Assembly: GCF_000021805.1 (NCBI RefSeq)
Contig: NC_011726.1
Location: 4,124,097 to 4,188,096, forward strand
Direction of reading: 5' to 3'
From: Rippkaea orientalis PCC 8801
Lineage (GTDB): Bacteria > Cyanobacteriota > Cyanobacteriia > Cyanobacteriales > Microcystaceae
DNA length: 64,000 bases
Shown here one piece after another: positions 17,971 through 26,987 of this stretch. The translations under genes were made by a program, and so were the position numbers. The notes under the pieces are model-generated. The model did not search any database and was not told the origin of the DNA. It saw nothing but the letters and a program-made list of their open reading frames with translations. Position 1 is the first letter of the stretch; each line of letters opens with the position of its first letter.

Positions 17971-18790
17971 CCGACTGAAGATGCTAAAATTTGAGTGAGG
18001 TAATTATTATCCATTGAAGCCCTATACCGTTTCATTTTAAGACTGCCGTTAAAACTCTTTTCTTGTCTAAGTAAGTTGAGAGCTAAACGGCGTAATAAAG
18101 CAAAATTTTCCGGCGCATTATCGCGTGCGTATTCGACTTTTATCCTCAGAAAATGTTACATCTAATGTCCAATGTAAACTATTTTCAATCTCCCAATGAC
18201 TCCGAATCGCTGTCGCTATTTTTTGGGAATTTTTTTCTACACTACTAATATAAAAACGGACTTCAGTTGTTGTTTTATTCCACAACCGTCTTTCACTTTT
18301 TACCATAACAACTGTTTTTAATTCAGTCCAAAGGTCTTGATTATGAAGACAAGGTAAACTAGATACAGAAACAGCAATTACTTCTCTTTTTTCTATTCGA
18401 TGATGCCCGGTTTCTATTTCTTGGTAATAACTATGTTCTCTGTCTTTAAATTCTTCTGCCTCTGCTATTTTAAACCATTCTTTTATTTCTTGACGAAGAG
18501 ATTTTTGATTAGCTTTTAAGGTGATAATGTAATCTCCTTTCTTCTTACGAATTAAGGAAGTTATCTCTTTTTGACATCCCATAGCATCTATAGTAATGAT
18601 GCTGCTCTCAATTTCTAACATCTCTATCAATGCAGGTATAGCAGTAATTTCGTTAGATTTATCATTAACTTTTTTCTGCCCTAAAACTAAATTTTGACTC
18701 AAACTATCTTTCAAAACCTGGGATTTTTTTTGAGAAGGTTTGTGTTTTTCTTCGGTTTTTACAGAGCGTTGGAAGCCTTTAGTCATTAAT
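17971..18790 (-). pseudogene. ISAs1-family transposase fragment, frameshifted and interrupted
   Basis: The main open frame (18118-18786) reads LVLGQKKVNDKSNEITAIPA, then IITIDAMGCQKEIT, SHWEIENSLHWTLDVTFSED, which is the ISAs1 core. The frame stops at 18118, but the next frame continues DNAPENFALLRRLALNLLRQ, KSFNGSLKMKRYRA, LTQILASSVG toward 17971, where the IS701 copy has inserted. The N-terminal ~130 residues are missing; the remaining start lies in unrelated-looking sequence. It is a dead copy. Confidence 0.8.
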
Positions 18791-18854
18791 GTATATTAAT
18801 CAGCTATAGAACAAAATGAGTCAACACTATATTATCCCATATTTTAGGGTAAAC

Positions 18855-19770
18855 TTAAGATGCGTTTACCCTGACAGCCAACATAGCTTCAAAAATCGCA
18901 TCAATTAAATCTTTATAAGTTCTTGCTTTAAGTTTTCTTAAGATAGCTTTGACCTTTGACCAAAAATTTTCAATGGGGGAAAATTCAGGAGAATAAGGAG
19001 ATAAATAAATTACTTTGGCGCCAGCCTCTTCAATAGCTTCTTTGACCATCTTTCCCAGATGAATACGAGCATTATCCATAACAACACAGGCATTTTCCCA
19101 AAGTTGAGGAACTAATTGTTTAACAATAAAAGCTTCAAATGTTAGACCATCTACTGAGCCATAAATATTACTAGAAGCTAATACTTTTTCAAGGGATAGT
19201 GCGCTTATTATCGAGATACTTTGACCTCGATGGAAGTGGTTTAACTCCTCTGGCTCTTTTTCCTTTTAAAGCTCTAGCATAGAGTCTGACCATAGCTAAA
19301 TTTACACCTGATTCATCAATAAAGATCAAGTCCTCAACCTTAATATCTCGAATCTTTTTCCAAAATTCTACTCTTTTTAACTGGACTTCTTCCGAATCTT
19401 TTTCCGCAGCCTGGAGAGTTTTTTTTTTCACTGTATAATCTAAATTTTGACTAATTCTGCCCATCGTTGCTCGACTAACTGTAATCCCCGTTTGCTCTTC
19501 AAGTAATTCACATAATTCTTCAAGAGTCGCGTCATTATTATTTTCAATGAGTTCTATCAAAGTTACTAAGTCTTCTCCTTGTACTTTTGGGGGTGAATTT
19601 CCTCCTTGACGTTTTGGTTTGATATCTCCTGTTTCCTTGTTCTGTTTTATCAGTTTTTGAACACAGCTTTTAGCTACATCAAAACGTTTTGCTAGTTGCC
19701 TGATTGAGATAGTATCTCGTTCAGATGCACTGATAATTCTTTGTCTCAAATCTATGGATAAGGGTTGCAT
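18855..19770 (-). pseudogene. IS630-family transposase with a frameshift
   Basis: Two minus-strand frames form one gene. The first (19189-19770) gives an N-terminal HTH (SIRQLAKRFDVAKSCVQKLI) and the first catalytic Asp in LIFIDESGVNLAM. The second frame reads EKVLASSNIYGSVDGLTFEAF, then CVVMDNARIH and SPIENFWSKVKAILRKL to 18855, supplying the second Asp and Glu. The shift lies near 19190-19197, where an extra C seems to be present. Some IS630 elements use programmed frameshifting, but no obvious slippery run is seen here. The 3' end overlaps a perfect 9-bp hairpin (18846-18872). Confidence 0.8.
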
Positions 19771-19918
19771 TAATTAATGTAATTATTTCTCTTTGTTTCT
19801 AACTTATTTTATCACTTTAGGTTTCTTTTGTGTTAGCGATCGCCTATCTGATACTACATGCTCCTAAATCAGTAGTTATATACTATTACTGTACCTCATG
19901 AGTCCGAGAAACGCTATA

Positions 19919-19944
19919 TTTTTGTCTAACTACTTAGACAAAAA
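19919..19944. terminator. Perfect 11-bp hairpin with A/T tracts (bidirectional terminator-like)
   Basis: TTTTTGTCTAA, a CTAC loop, and TTAGACAAAAA pair perfectly. It lies between the IS630 remnant and the GNAT gene and would insulate either side from read-through. Confidence 0.5.
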
Positions 19945-19995
19945 ATACTTTGTAGTATATTTAACGAAGCTCACAGATTTTTGTTGCGATTGCCT

Positions 19996-20547
19996 ATGAG
20001 TCAGCAAACTTTTCTGAAAGTGCCCTTCGTTTGGGAAGAACCGAAACCGCTGATTGAAGTTTCACCTCGGTTGACTTTTGCACCAGTGACAGCAAGGCAC
20101 GACGACCGGTTAGTTTCAGTCGTTACAAGTGTAATGGCTTCATCACTAGATGCCAGCGATCAGAAAAGAGCATCAGAGAATGATCTTCATGCAGCGGTTA
20201 AGGGGTTTTTAGATTCAGCCAGAGAGGATTTTTCATATCAACCTGGATGGTGGCAGTTTGGAATTAACGCAAATGGGGATATCGTAGGCTTTGTTCTTCC
20301 GGTCATTTTCAACGGAAGTGCTAAAGAGGGTTTAGGAGAGGGAACCATCTACTACCTTGGAGTTTTACCGGAGTATCGAGGGCTTGGCTTTGCAAACGAT
20401 CTTTTGGCGCAAGGAACGCGGACACTACAAGAAGTTGGAGTTTGGCAAGTATTTTGCGATACAGCAGTCGCTAATGTGCCAATGATTTCTGCGTTCAAGC
20501 GGGTTGGATATCGGCAGTATAGTGAACCTTGGGAACGCCCTGTTTAA
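19996..20547 (+). CDS. GNAT-family N-acetyltransferase
   Basis: This 183-residue protein has the GNAT fold: a central strand TIYYLGVLPEYRGLGFANDLLAQG carries the acetyl-CoA pyrophosphate loop pattern (R/Q-x-x-G-x-G/A), and the C-terminal CDTAVANVPMISAFKRVGYRQ is the usual last helix-strand unit. The substrate cannot be told. ATG 19996 is preferred to an upstream TTG at 19981. The stop codon lies within the TTAA duplicated by the MITE that follows, so the insertion left the reading frame whole. Confidence 0.85.
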   Translation: MSQQTFLKVPFVWEEPKPLIEVSPRLTFAPVTARHDDRLVSVVTSVMASSLDASDQKRASENDLHAAVKGFLDSAREDFSYQPGWWQFGINANGDIVGFVLPVIFNGSAKEGLGEGTIYYLGVLPEYRGLGFANDLLAQGTRTLQEVGVWQVFCDTAVANVPMISAFKRVGYRQYSEPWERPV

Positions 20548-20721
20548 CTCTCTTCTGTCACTCTTGGAAAGGATGATCGCTAAAAGTCTTATGACAAGAA
20601 CACTTGAGCGATTTGACCAGAATTTTAATTTCTTAATAGAAAATAAGGTAGCGATCGCCCTTTTTGTAAGAGTTCTAGAAATTAGAAATCATCAGGGTTC
20701 CCCCAGAGTGACAAAAGAGAG
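20548..20721. mobile_element. 174-bp MITE related to IS701, copy A
   Basis: Ends are CTCTCTTCTGTCACTCT and AGAGTGACAAAAGAGAG, flanked by a TTAA duplication (20544-20547, 20722-20725). The interior contains a HIP1 site and matches the copy at 51188-51360 almost base for base. The terminal repeats match those of the IS701 element at 16608-17966, the likely source of transposase. It encodes no transposase. Confidence 0.85.
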
Positions 20722-20757
20722 TTAATCAGGCTTTTGTTTTTATTCAGCAAACCCTAA

Positions 20758-20917
20758 TTAAGCCACCTCAAGTTCATAATGTAAAACTAATAACTCATTC
20801 TCTTTTAAAATTGCTATCGTATATTCCCCTCCTTGACTATCAGTAAACTCCACTAAATATTGGTTTTCTTCTTCTCTTTCATAAACTTCCACCACCCCAC
20901 CGTCCCCACCTGTCCAC
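20758..20917 (-). pseudogene. C-terminal remnant of a DUF4926-like protein
   Basis: The minus strand reads VVEVYEREEENQYLVEFTDS, then QGGEYTIAILKENELLVL, ending at the stop codon 20758-20760. This resembles the small DUF4926 family often found near toxin-antitoxin genes. No start is visible; the 5' part is replaced by GC-rich repeat sequence (20920-21040). Confidence 0.5.
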
Positions 20918-21046
20918 TGGGTAAGCTTTCAAGCGAAAAGAGCTAACCGAGGCGCGAAGCGGCTGCGGTTGAGCTAGTAGTCCGTCCTGCTCCTTCAGTT
21001 AATCGGAATCGGATAGGGTGTCGTTGAAATCTTACCCGTGGGTAGG

Positions 21047-22177
21047 CTAGGCTCGGTAAGCATGAAGAGATTTAAAGCTGCTGCTGATTGCTGAACCCAT
21101 GATTTTCATCGAAGTATTACGGAGACTAACAGCGAAGGGATTCTTCAATTCACCCATCTTCCGAGATCGTAAAGACTGTTCAACGATTGCTTTGGTGCGA
21201 GGAAATCGTAGATCTTCATAGCGTTGAAATGCAGCGATCGGATCAGAATTTTCTTCTAAGCATTTTGCAACAACATACGCATCTTCTAAAGCGGTACAAG
21301 CTCCTTGTCCCATTGTGGGTAACATTGGGTGAGCAGCGTCGCCTAAAAGGGTAATATTGCCTTTGCTCCAAGGTTGAGTCGGAGGGCGATCGTAAAGATC
21401 CGTGGTCAAGATATTTGCCTCATCCGTTGCTGCAATCAATTCAGGAATCGCTGAAAACCAGTCTTGATACATTGTCTCAAGTTCCTGTTTGCGCCCGAAC
21501 ACTGCATCCGGTTGTGCTTCAGGTGCGGTAGCTGCGGCATACCAATACATTTTTCCTTTGCCCAGCATCATGAAGCCAAAACCTTTACCACCACCTAAAA
21601 ACTCCTGAATGTAACCCGGCCGATAATTACTCGGGACGTAATCAGTCAACCCTCGCCAAGTTTTGAAATTCCGGTATGTGGGAGGAGTATCGCCTAAAAG
21701 AGTAGCTCTGACTCGTGAACGCAATCCATCTGCACCGATTAATCCATCCCCTTCGACTTCTAATCCAGAGACAAAATAGGCATGAACCCGATCATGCTGG
21801 TGCTCAAATCGTTCAAACGTTTCTCCCAAGTGAAATTTTTCTCCAGGTACATTACGCCACAGAAGTTGATGCAATTCAGCGCGATGAATGGCCACAACAG
21901 GTAACTCAAAACCATCGAGATCGATGTTAACTAGCTCTTTGCCTCGTTGGGAGTTGAATTGATAATTGGTGGTGAGACAGCCAACCTGAATCGCTGTTTC
22001 CAATAATCCTAACTTCTTCAAGATGTGAGTCGCGTTTGCCCACAGTGCAATTCCAGCACCGACTTCCCGCAAGACCTGGGTGCGCTCATAAACGACAGGC
22101 TCAAAACCTGCTTGATTCAGAGCAAGCGCAGTTGCAGTGCCCCCAATTCCACCCCCGATAATGATGATCTTCCTCAT
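21047..22177 (-). CDS. FAD-dependent monooxygenase (PHBH / salicylate-hydroxylase type)
   Basis: The 376-residue flavoprotein has the N-terminal Rossmann motif IIIIGGGIGGTATALAL, the mid-domain DG region (GDGLIGADGLRSRVR) and the second FAD motif LLGDAAHPMLPTMGQGACTALEDA near residue 285. Such enzymes hydroxylate or epoxidise small aromatic or isoprenoid substrates with NAD(P)H and oxygen. The divergent TetR gene 108 bp away and an intervening palindrome suggest inducible control by the substrate, perhaps a xenobiotic. The substrate is unknown. Base composition is slightly more GC-rich than neighbouring IS genes. Confidence 0.88.
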   Translation of the reverse strand: MRKIIIIGGGIGGTATALALNQAGFEPVVYERTQVLREVGAGIALWANATHILKKLGLLETAIQVGCLTTNYQFNSQRGKELVNIDLDGFELPVVAIHRAELHQLLWRNVPGEKFHLGETFERFEHQHDRVHAYFVSGLEVEGDGLIGADGLRSRVRATLLGDTPPTYRNFKTWRGLTDYVPSNYRPGYIQEFLGGGKGFGFMMLGKGKMYWYAAATAPEAQPDAVFGRKQELETMYQDWFSAIPELIAATDEANILTTDLYDRPPTQPWSKGNITLLGDAAHPMLPTMGQGACTALEDAYVVAKCLEENSDPIAAFQRYEDLRFPRTKAIVEQSLRSRKMGELKNPFAVSLRNTSMKIMGSAISSSFKSLHAYRA

Positions 22178-22247
22178 GACTTACTACTTTATCGACAGAC
22201 TTGTCAGTTGATTGATCTTAATTAAACCCAGTTCACCCTCCCTTGTC

Positions 22248-22280
22248 AACTGACCATTCAGTTGGTTAGAGGGTTATAAT
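22248..22280 (+). promoter_or_regulatory. Candidate TetR operator and promoter between the monooxygenase and tetR
   Basis: AACTGACCATTCAGTT (22248-22263) is a near-perfect palindrome overlapping a possible -35 (TGACCA). A TATAAT at 22275-22280 follows at 18-bp spacing. Related half-sites (TTGTCAGTTGA and TTGTCAACTGA) occur at 22200-22252. The pattern suggests autoregulation and control of the divergent monooxygenase gene. The tetR ATG is only 6 bp from the -10, so its mRNA may be nearly leaderless. Confidence 0.5.
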
Positions 22281-22285
22281 GTCTC

Positions 22286-23014
22286 ATGAACTCTGTAAAA
22301 TCTGGGGTAACTGTGGCAACGACAAAAGCTGAAAAGGTCAAAAATGCTAAACCTCTTCGAGATGCTCAAGCAACGCAAGCGGTAATTTTAGCCGCCGCAG
22401 AAGTGGAATTTGCTCAAAATGGTTTCACGGCTGCCAGAACCGAGGCGATCGCCGCTAAAACTGGAGTGGCAAAATCAATGATTTATTACTACTTCAAAGA
22501 CAAAGAAGGGTTGTATCGAGCCGTTTTGGAGCGATCACACGCTGACCTTTTACAAACGGCTCAGAACCTAGAACTCGAGCAGCTATCCCCTGAAGTCGCG
22601 TTAGAAAAGTTTTTGAGAGCATTGCTCGATTGCGTATCTCGTAATCCCAGACTCCCGACGATCATGTTTTTTGAAGCAGTGCAAAACCAGGGGAAATACT
22701 ACAAAAATAGTCGCTCGCCCAGTATTGATACAGTTTTAATTAGAATTTTGGAAAGAGGTGTGACGACAGGAGTATTTCGTTCGCTTGATCCCTTTCAATC
22801 AGCCATTAACATCATGGGAACTTGCCTGTTCTACTTCATTGGTACTGGAAACATCCAGCAGTTTCCTCAAGGAAAGCGACTTCTCAGTCAATCCATGCTA
22901 GAGCAGCATTCTCAAGAAGCGATCGCACTAATCTTGGCAGGTGTGCGCAAAGTTGGACTTGAGAAAATAGAGGAAATGTCATTTTTTATTTCTCCTATGC
23001 AGGAAATAAAGTAA
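22286..23014 (+). CDS. TetR-family transcriptional regulator
   Basis: The 242-residue protein has a classical N-terminal HTH: ILAAAEVEFAQNGFTAARTE, then IAAKTGVAKSMIYYYFKDKEGLYRAVLER (residues ~31-85). The C-terminal ligand-binding half includes a TetR_C pattern (PTIMFFEAVQNQGKYY). It is divergently transcribed from the FAD monooxygenase and likely represses it until a small-molecule ligand binds. The ligand is not predictable. Confidence 0.88.
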   Translation: MNSVKSGVTVATTKAEKVKNAKPLRDAQATQAVILAAAEVEFAQNGFTAARTEAIAAKTGVAKSMIYYYFKDKEGLYRAVLERSHADLLQTAQNLELEQLSPEVALEKFLRALLDCVSRNPRLPTIMFFEAVQNQGKYYKNSRSPSIDTVLIRILERGVTTGVFRSLDPFQSAINIMGTCLFYFIGTGNIQQFPQGKRLLSQSMLEQHSQEAIALILAGVRKVGLEKIEEMSFFISPMQEIK

Positions 23015-23124
23015 CAAATTTAGTGGTTTGTTCAGTGACTATCCAAATCGTCTTGATCTTTCCATTTCTCTAGGATGACGTTTATTGAGATTTATCATCC
23101 TTCGGTAGAGGAATTAATAAATAA

Positions 23125-23460
23125 TTGGTGAGTTTATTAGAACAAATTAAGGATAGTAAGCTGTATAAAGCTTGTCTTAAAGTAGCTAAAGTACACGCTC
23201 AAATTAAAGATTGTTCTACGGATTTTCTTTATAAACTAACCACTAAACTTGTTCAAGAAAATGACCTAATTGCGATTGAAGATTTAGGCATTAAAAATAT
23301 GGTAAAAAACCATAAATTAGCTAGAGCAATGAATGATGCTAGTTGGGGAGAATTTACCCGTCAATTAGAGTACGAATGCCAATAGAACGGTAAAGAACTA
23401 ATTAAAGTTGGCTGCTCTTTTCCTCGTAGTAAACGCTGTGGAAGGGGAGAATCATCCTAC
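23125..23460 (+). pseudogene. tnpB: Degraded TnpB fragment
   Basis: A frame from 23125 (GTG/TTG start only) reads KVAKVHAQIKDCSTDFLYKL, then LIAIEDLGIKNMVKNHKLAR, which is the central RuvC-II part of TnpB. After a stop at 23383 the text continues in frame as NGKELIKVGCSFPRSKRCGR, the start of the zinc ribbon, and then fails. N-terminal RuvC-I and C-terminal RuvC-III are absent. It is a remnant of a second IS1341-type element. Confidence 0.75.
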
Positions 23461-23609
23461 TAAAGAGTCTGAAAAGCCCCTTCCCGAACCAAAGTCACTA
23501 TAGCTAAAAATATACTTGACTTTGGGTAGGGACTTTTGCAAACATTTTGCTTAAATTGCTTACAATAGATCTAAATAGTGGCCGATTAATCTATTTCCCC
23601 AGGTAAGGC

Positions 23610-24071
23610 ATGAGCAAAATTGTTGCAGATGTGATGACCCCCAATGCAATAACGGTGACTCGACAAACACCGTTATCTGAAGCTATCCGAATTTTGGCCG
23701 AGAAACGAATCAGTGGTTTACCCGTCGTTGATGATTCCGGAAAATTAGTGGGAGTTATTTCTGAAACCGATTTGATGTGGCAAGAGACAGGGGTTGAACC
23801 TCCTCCCTACATCATGATCCTTGATAGTGTTATTTATTTACAAAATCCAGCCCGTTATGAGAAAGAGATTCATAAAGCTTTAGGGCAAACAGTGGGGGAA
23901 GTGATGAGTAATCACCCAATTTCAATTAAATCCTCCCAATCACTGCGGGAAGCAGCTCAAATTATGCACGAGAAGAAAATTCGTCGTTTACCTGTAGTCG
24001 ATGAAACAGGAAAGCAAGTCATTGGTATCCTCACCCAAGGAGATATTATTCGCTCAATGGCTAAAGGTTAA
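23610..24071 (+). CDS. Two-CBS-domain protein
   Basis: The 153-residue protein is a tandem CBS pair: VADVMTPNAITVTRQTPLSEA, RISGLPVVDDSGKLVGVISETDL in the first and VGEVMSNHPISIKSSQSLRE, KIRRLPVVDETGKQVIGILTQGDI in the second. CBS pairs bind adenine nucleotides and sense energy state. Stand-alone members of this size are common in cyanobacteria and regulate partner enzymes such as thioredoxins. No partner gene is adjacent. Confidence 0.88.
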   Translation: MSKIVADVMTPNAITVTRQTPLSEAIRILAEKRISGLPVVDDSGKLVGVISETDLMWQETGVEPPPYIMILDSVIYLQNPARYEKEIHKALGQTVGEVMSNHPISIKSSQSLREAAQIMHEKKIRRLPVVDETGKQVIGILTQGDIIRSMAKG

Positions 24072-24162
24072 GGCGATCGCTTAACCTAGGACTATAGCCC
24101 CCTTTAAGTTTTAACGTCAATGTTAGCTTAATTACACTTAAGCGCAAGGAGAAACTCTAGCA

Positions 24163-25008
24163 ATGACTGCGATCTCAAACAATGTCTCCAATAGTGTCAT
24201 TAATAACTATATTGAGCGAGTGACGGAATTAAGTCAATCGAGTCAGCATATTCCGACAACGGAAGAGTTAGAGAAAATCGCCTCAGAATTGGGGATTGAA
24301 CCTGAAGAAATTCAAGCAGCCCAAAAACAGTCCCATGATCATTATATTCGAGCCCAAGGTTATATGAAGCTCAGGCATTGGGATGATGCGATCGCAGAAC
24401 TGCAAGATGCTGTAGTTTTTAATCCTTCTAATTTAGATATGCTAATCAGTTTAGCCCATGCTTATATGGGACGTTGGCAAGAAAAACATCATCTACAAGA
24501 TGAACAAAGTATTCGGTTTAGGATTCGTCAATGTTTGGATATTAAACCGGATTGTCAAGAGGCTTTAAACTTATTAGCTAAGTTATCTAATTCCCTGAAA
24601 TTACGTCAGCGTATTTTCATAACACTTGTCTTAGGTTTAAGTGGAGTGGTGATTGGTGTTGGTAGCTTTTTATGGTTAAGTGATGCTTTTCCTAATTTCT
24701 TCAATAGGCAGTCAAAAATTGAACAGTTGGAACAGCAGTTTTTAGCAGAAATCTATCAATTACAGCAACAACAAGAAGCTGTTAAAGCGGAAATATTAAC
24801 TCTCCAACAAAGTAATAATCAGCAATACCAACAGAATTTATCCTTGTTGAAAAATCGCATTAATCAATTGGAGAAAAAATTGACTATTTTACAGCAGAAA
24901 ATTGTTGACCTAGAGAAATCTCAACCCAGTAAACTGACCCCTAAACCTTCTAATCAAGATATGGAAAATAATAAACAAATAATCGATTCAATGATTATTA
25001 GACGATGA
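24163..25008 (+). CDS. TPR-containing single-pass membrane protein
   Basis: This 281-residue protein starts after AAGGAGAAA. Residues ~50-140 contain TPR-like helices (YIRAQGYMKLRHWDDAIAEL, LISLAHAYMGRWQEKH). A transmembrane helix (IFITLVLGLSGVVIGVGSFLW) is at ~153-173. The following ~75 residues are a Gln-rich coiled coil (QLEQQFLAEIYQLQQQQEAV). The protein probably displays a TPR scaffold in the cytosol and a coiled coil on the other side. I do not recognise a named family. Confidence 0.75.
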   Translation: MTAISNNVSNSVINNYIERVTELSQSSQHIPTTEELEKIASELGIEPEEIQAAQKQSHDHYIRAQGYMKLRHWDDAIAELQDAVVFNPSNLDMLISLAHAYMGRWQEKHHLQDEQSIRFRIRQCLDIKPDCQEALNLLAKLSNSLKLRQRIFITLVLGLSGVVIGVGSFLWLSDAFPNFFNRQSKIEQLEQQFLAEIYQLQQQQEAVKAEILTLQQSNNQQYQQNLSLLKNRINQLEKKLTILQQKIVDLEKSQPSKLTPKPSNQDMENNKQIIDSMIIRR

Positions 25009-25048
25009 GAACTTTAACCTTTAAACCCTAACCTCTAACCTTTATCTC

Positions 25049-26767
25049 CTAGTTCAATTGATTATTGATTGGACTACTATAGGGTCTTAATAATGTTTTG
25101 GCTTGATACACATGAAAAATGGTAACAACGACCCCTCCTCGTTGGATAGGAACTGTTCCAATTTCTTGAAAACTCAAGAAGTAATCCCTAAATTCATTGT
25201 TTAAATGAGGCATTTTATGGAATCTTTCTAGGGTAATATAAAGAGCATCTTCTCCTATCCATTGATCAGTATCCGGCCAAAATGAAAATCCCCGTCTATC
25301 GTAACTAAAACAAGTCACGGGGATAGGGTTTAGAGGTCTGAGGGCTAAATCTATTAATCCTCCTAAGTAATAGGCATTACTAAAGATAAAATGACTGTTT
25401 TGTAAAGCATTTAAAAGCACAGGAGATGAAGCAAACCCTTGACGGAGTTGTTGAATATCAATCAATTCATTAGCGGGATCACTTTTAGGCTCCAAAAATC
25501 CGCCAAAGATAGCAGAATGACTGGATTTTTGTAGGGTTCCTGTAGTAATATGTAGCAGCAATAGAAATAAAATAGTCGAAATAATAATCCCTGTTCCTCC
25601 TAACCACCATCTAATAAGATAACGCGATCTCTGTTGCCATTGAAACGCATAAATTCCTAATAATAAAGTGGCTCCCCAAAATCCAGGGATAGGCCAAGTA
25701 ACAAGAATTTGTTGTTTTCCTCCTAACAGAGTAAATCCTACCATTAACGGCAAAGAAACCCAGAGAATTAATAACTGTTTTTCTTTTAAAAAATCATCCC
25801 TTTCCCTTAGAGGAAAAACCCATGAATATTGAAGCCATTTGTGCGGAAAAATATCAGAAAATTGATTGATTAGCGTTCGTAGATTAACCCACCATAAAGG
25901 AAAACCAATCGTCGGAAAAAGTAAGCCTATACCTGTCAAAAAAACCCCAAAAACTTTCAATAAATTATAGCCAGAAGGTGAAACAATTCCCTCTGGTGGA
26001 GGATCAAAGCGATGAAATAACTGAAATCGTAAAGAAACCCAATTATGCTGTAAATTCCAAAACCAAAGAGGAAATAGCGTGATGATAAATAATCCTATTG
26101 CTAGTCCCATCCACGGAGAGAATAAAGCACAGCGATGCTTAGAACTGGTTAGACAAAAGGCAATTAATCCTAATGCTAGAATAAAGCCATGATATTTACT
26201 CAAACAAGCTAACCCAACCAAAATTCCTAAAATACTAAGGCGATAGCTAGGACGATAACTTTGATTAGCTGTTGGAAAAAATTCACAAACCGCGCAATAT
26301 AAACTTGCTGACCAAAAAAAGATTAAAGGACTATCAGGAAGCGTAATTACCCCAAAACCTACGGTAAAGATAGGAATAATAGAAGCAATAATTAATGTTA
26401 TTTTTGCCCCTTGATGATTAAATAATCGAGCACTGGTGAGATATAATAGTAAAAGACTGCCTGTATATAAAATTAGTGTCCCTAAACGGAGTGTAAATGG
26501 TGAAGCAATTCCCGTTAACCAAACACCAAACCCCGTTGTTAAAGCAACTAAAGGTGGATGATCAAAGTAACTCCAATCTAAATGTTGACTATAGAGATAA
26601 TAATAGCCTTCATCGTAGCCAGGAAACAACCATAAGGCAAGAATGGAACGAAAAACCAATCCTACTAGCAAAATCTGAAAGACCGATTGTTGCCACGTCA
26701 AGAAGGGGAGTTTTTTCTGGATTCTAGAGATAATAGAAGGGGATGACTTGAGGGTTGTTTTACTCAA
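25049..26767 (-). CDS. ArnT/PMT-like glycosyltransferase (GT39/GT83 type), multi-pass membrane protein
   Basis: The 572-residue protein has ~11 hydrophobic segments. Its first periplasmic loop holds the acidic motif LFPGYDEGYYYLYSQHLDW, followed by SYFDHPPLVA. Asp-Glu in this loop is the catalytic signature of polyprenyl-phosphate-sugar transferases such as ArnT and PMT. The C-terminal part is soluble (SYDRRGFSFWPDTDQWIGED). It probably moves a sugar from a lipid carrier to a lipid or protein in the periplasm. The acceptor is unknown. Confidence 0.78.
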   Translation of the reverse strand: MSKTTLKSSPSIISRIQKKLPFLTWQQSVFQILLVGLVFRSILALWLFPGYDEGYYYLYSQHLDWSYFDHPPLVALTTGFGVWLTGIASPFTLRLGTLILYTGSLLLLYLTSARLFNHQGAKITLIIASIIPIFTVGFGVITLPDSPLIFFWSASLYCAVCEFFPTANQSYRPSYRLSILGILVGLACLSKYHGFILALGLIAFCLTSSKHRCALFSPWMGLAIGLFIITLFPLWFWNLQHNWVSLRFQLFHRFDPPPEGIVSPSGYNLLKVFGVFLTGIGLLFPTIGFPLWWVNLRTLINQFSDIFPHKWLQYSWVFPLRERDDFLKEKQLLILWVSLPLMVGFTLLGGKQQILVTWPIPGFWGATLLLGIYAFQWQQRSRYLIRWWLGGTGIIISTILFLLLLHITTGTLQKSSHSAIFGGFLEPKSDPANELIDIQQLRQGFASSPVLLNALQNSHFIFSNAYYLGGLIDLALRPLNPIPVTCFSYDRRGFSFWPDTDQWIGEDALYITLERFHKMPHLNNEFRDYFLSFQEIGTVPIQRGGVVVTIFHVYQAKTLLRPYSSPINNQLN

Positions 26768-26842
26768 AGATGTTAAAAGGGTATTTGATTCTATGATTAA
26801 GTTATACCATTTTGATCAACTTGGACTACAGAAGTAGATGTT

Positions 26843-26870
26843 GTAGGGGTCAACGGCCGTTGACCCCTAC
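26843..26870. repeat. Perfect 28-bp palindromic interspersed repeat
   Basis: GTAGGGGTCAACGG and its exact reverse complement are joined without spacer. Related copies are at 8191-8215 and 47572-47599. It lies between the glycosyltransferase promoter side and the LapA-like gene. Confidence 0.85.
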
Positions 26871-26987
26871 AGAAATGTCTAGCTAGACTTTAGGAAATTG
26901 GTATTACCATTTTTTATCACTTCTCCATCAATCCTGTGGGTGATGCCTACCCGACAGATCAACGATAGTTAAGGCTAAAATAGTCAG

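Noticed and set aside
19880-19920. Hammerhead-like core (CTCATGAGTCCGAGAAACG)
   Set aside because: The invariant CUGAUGA is not present and no stem II can form.
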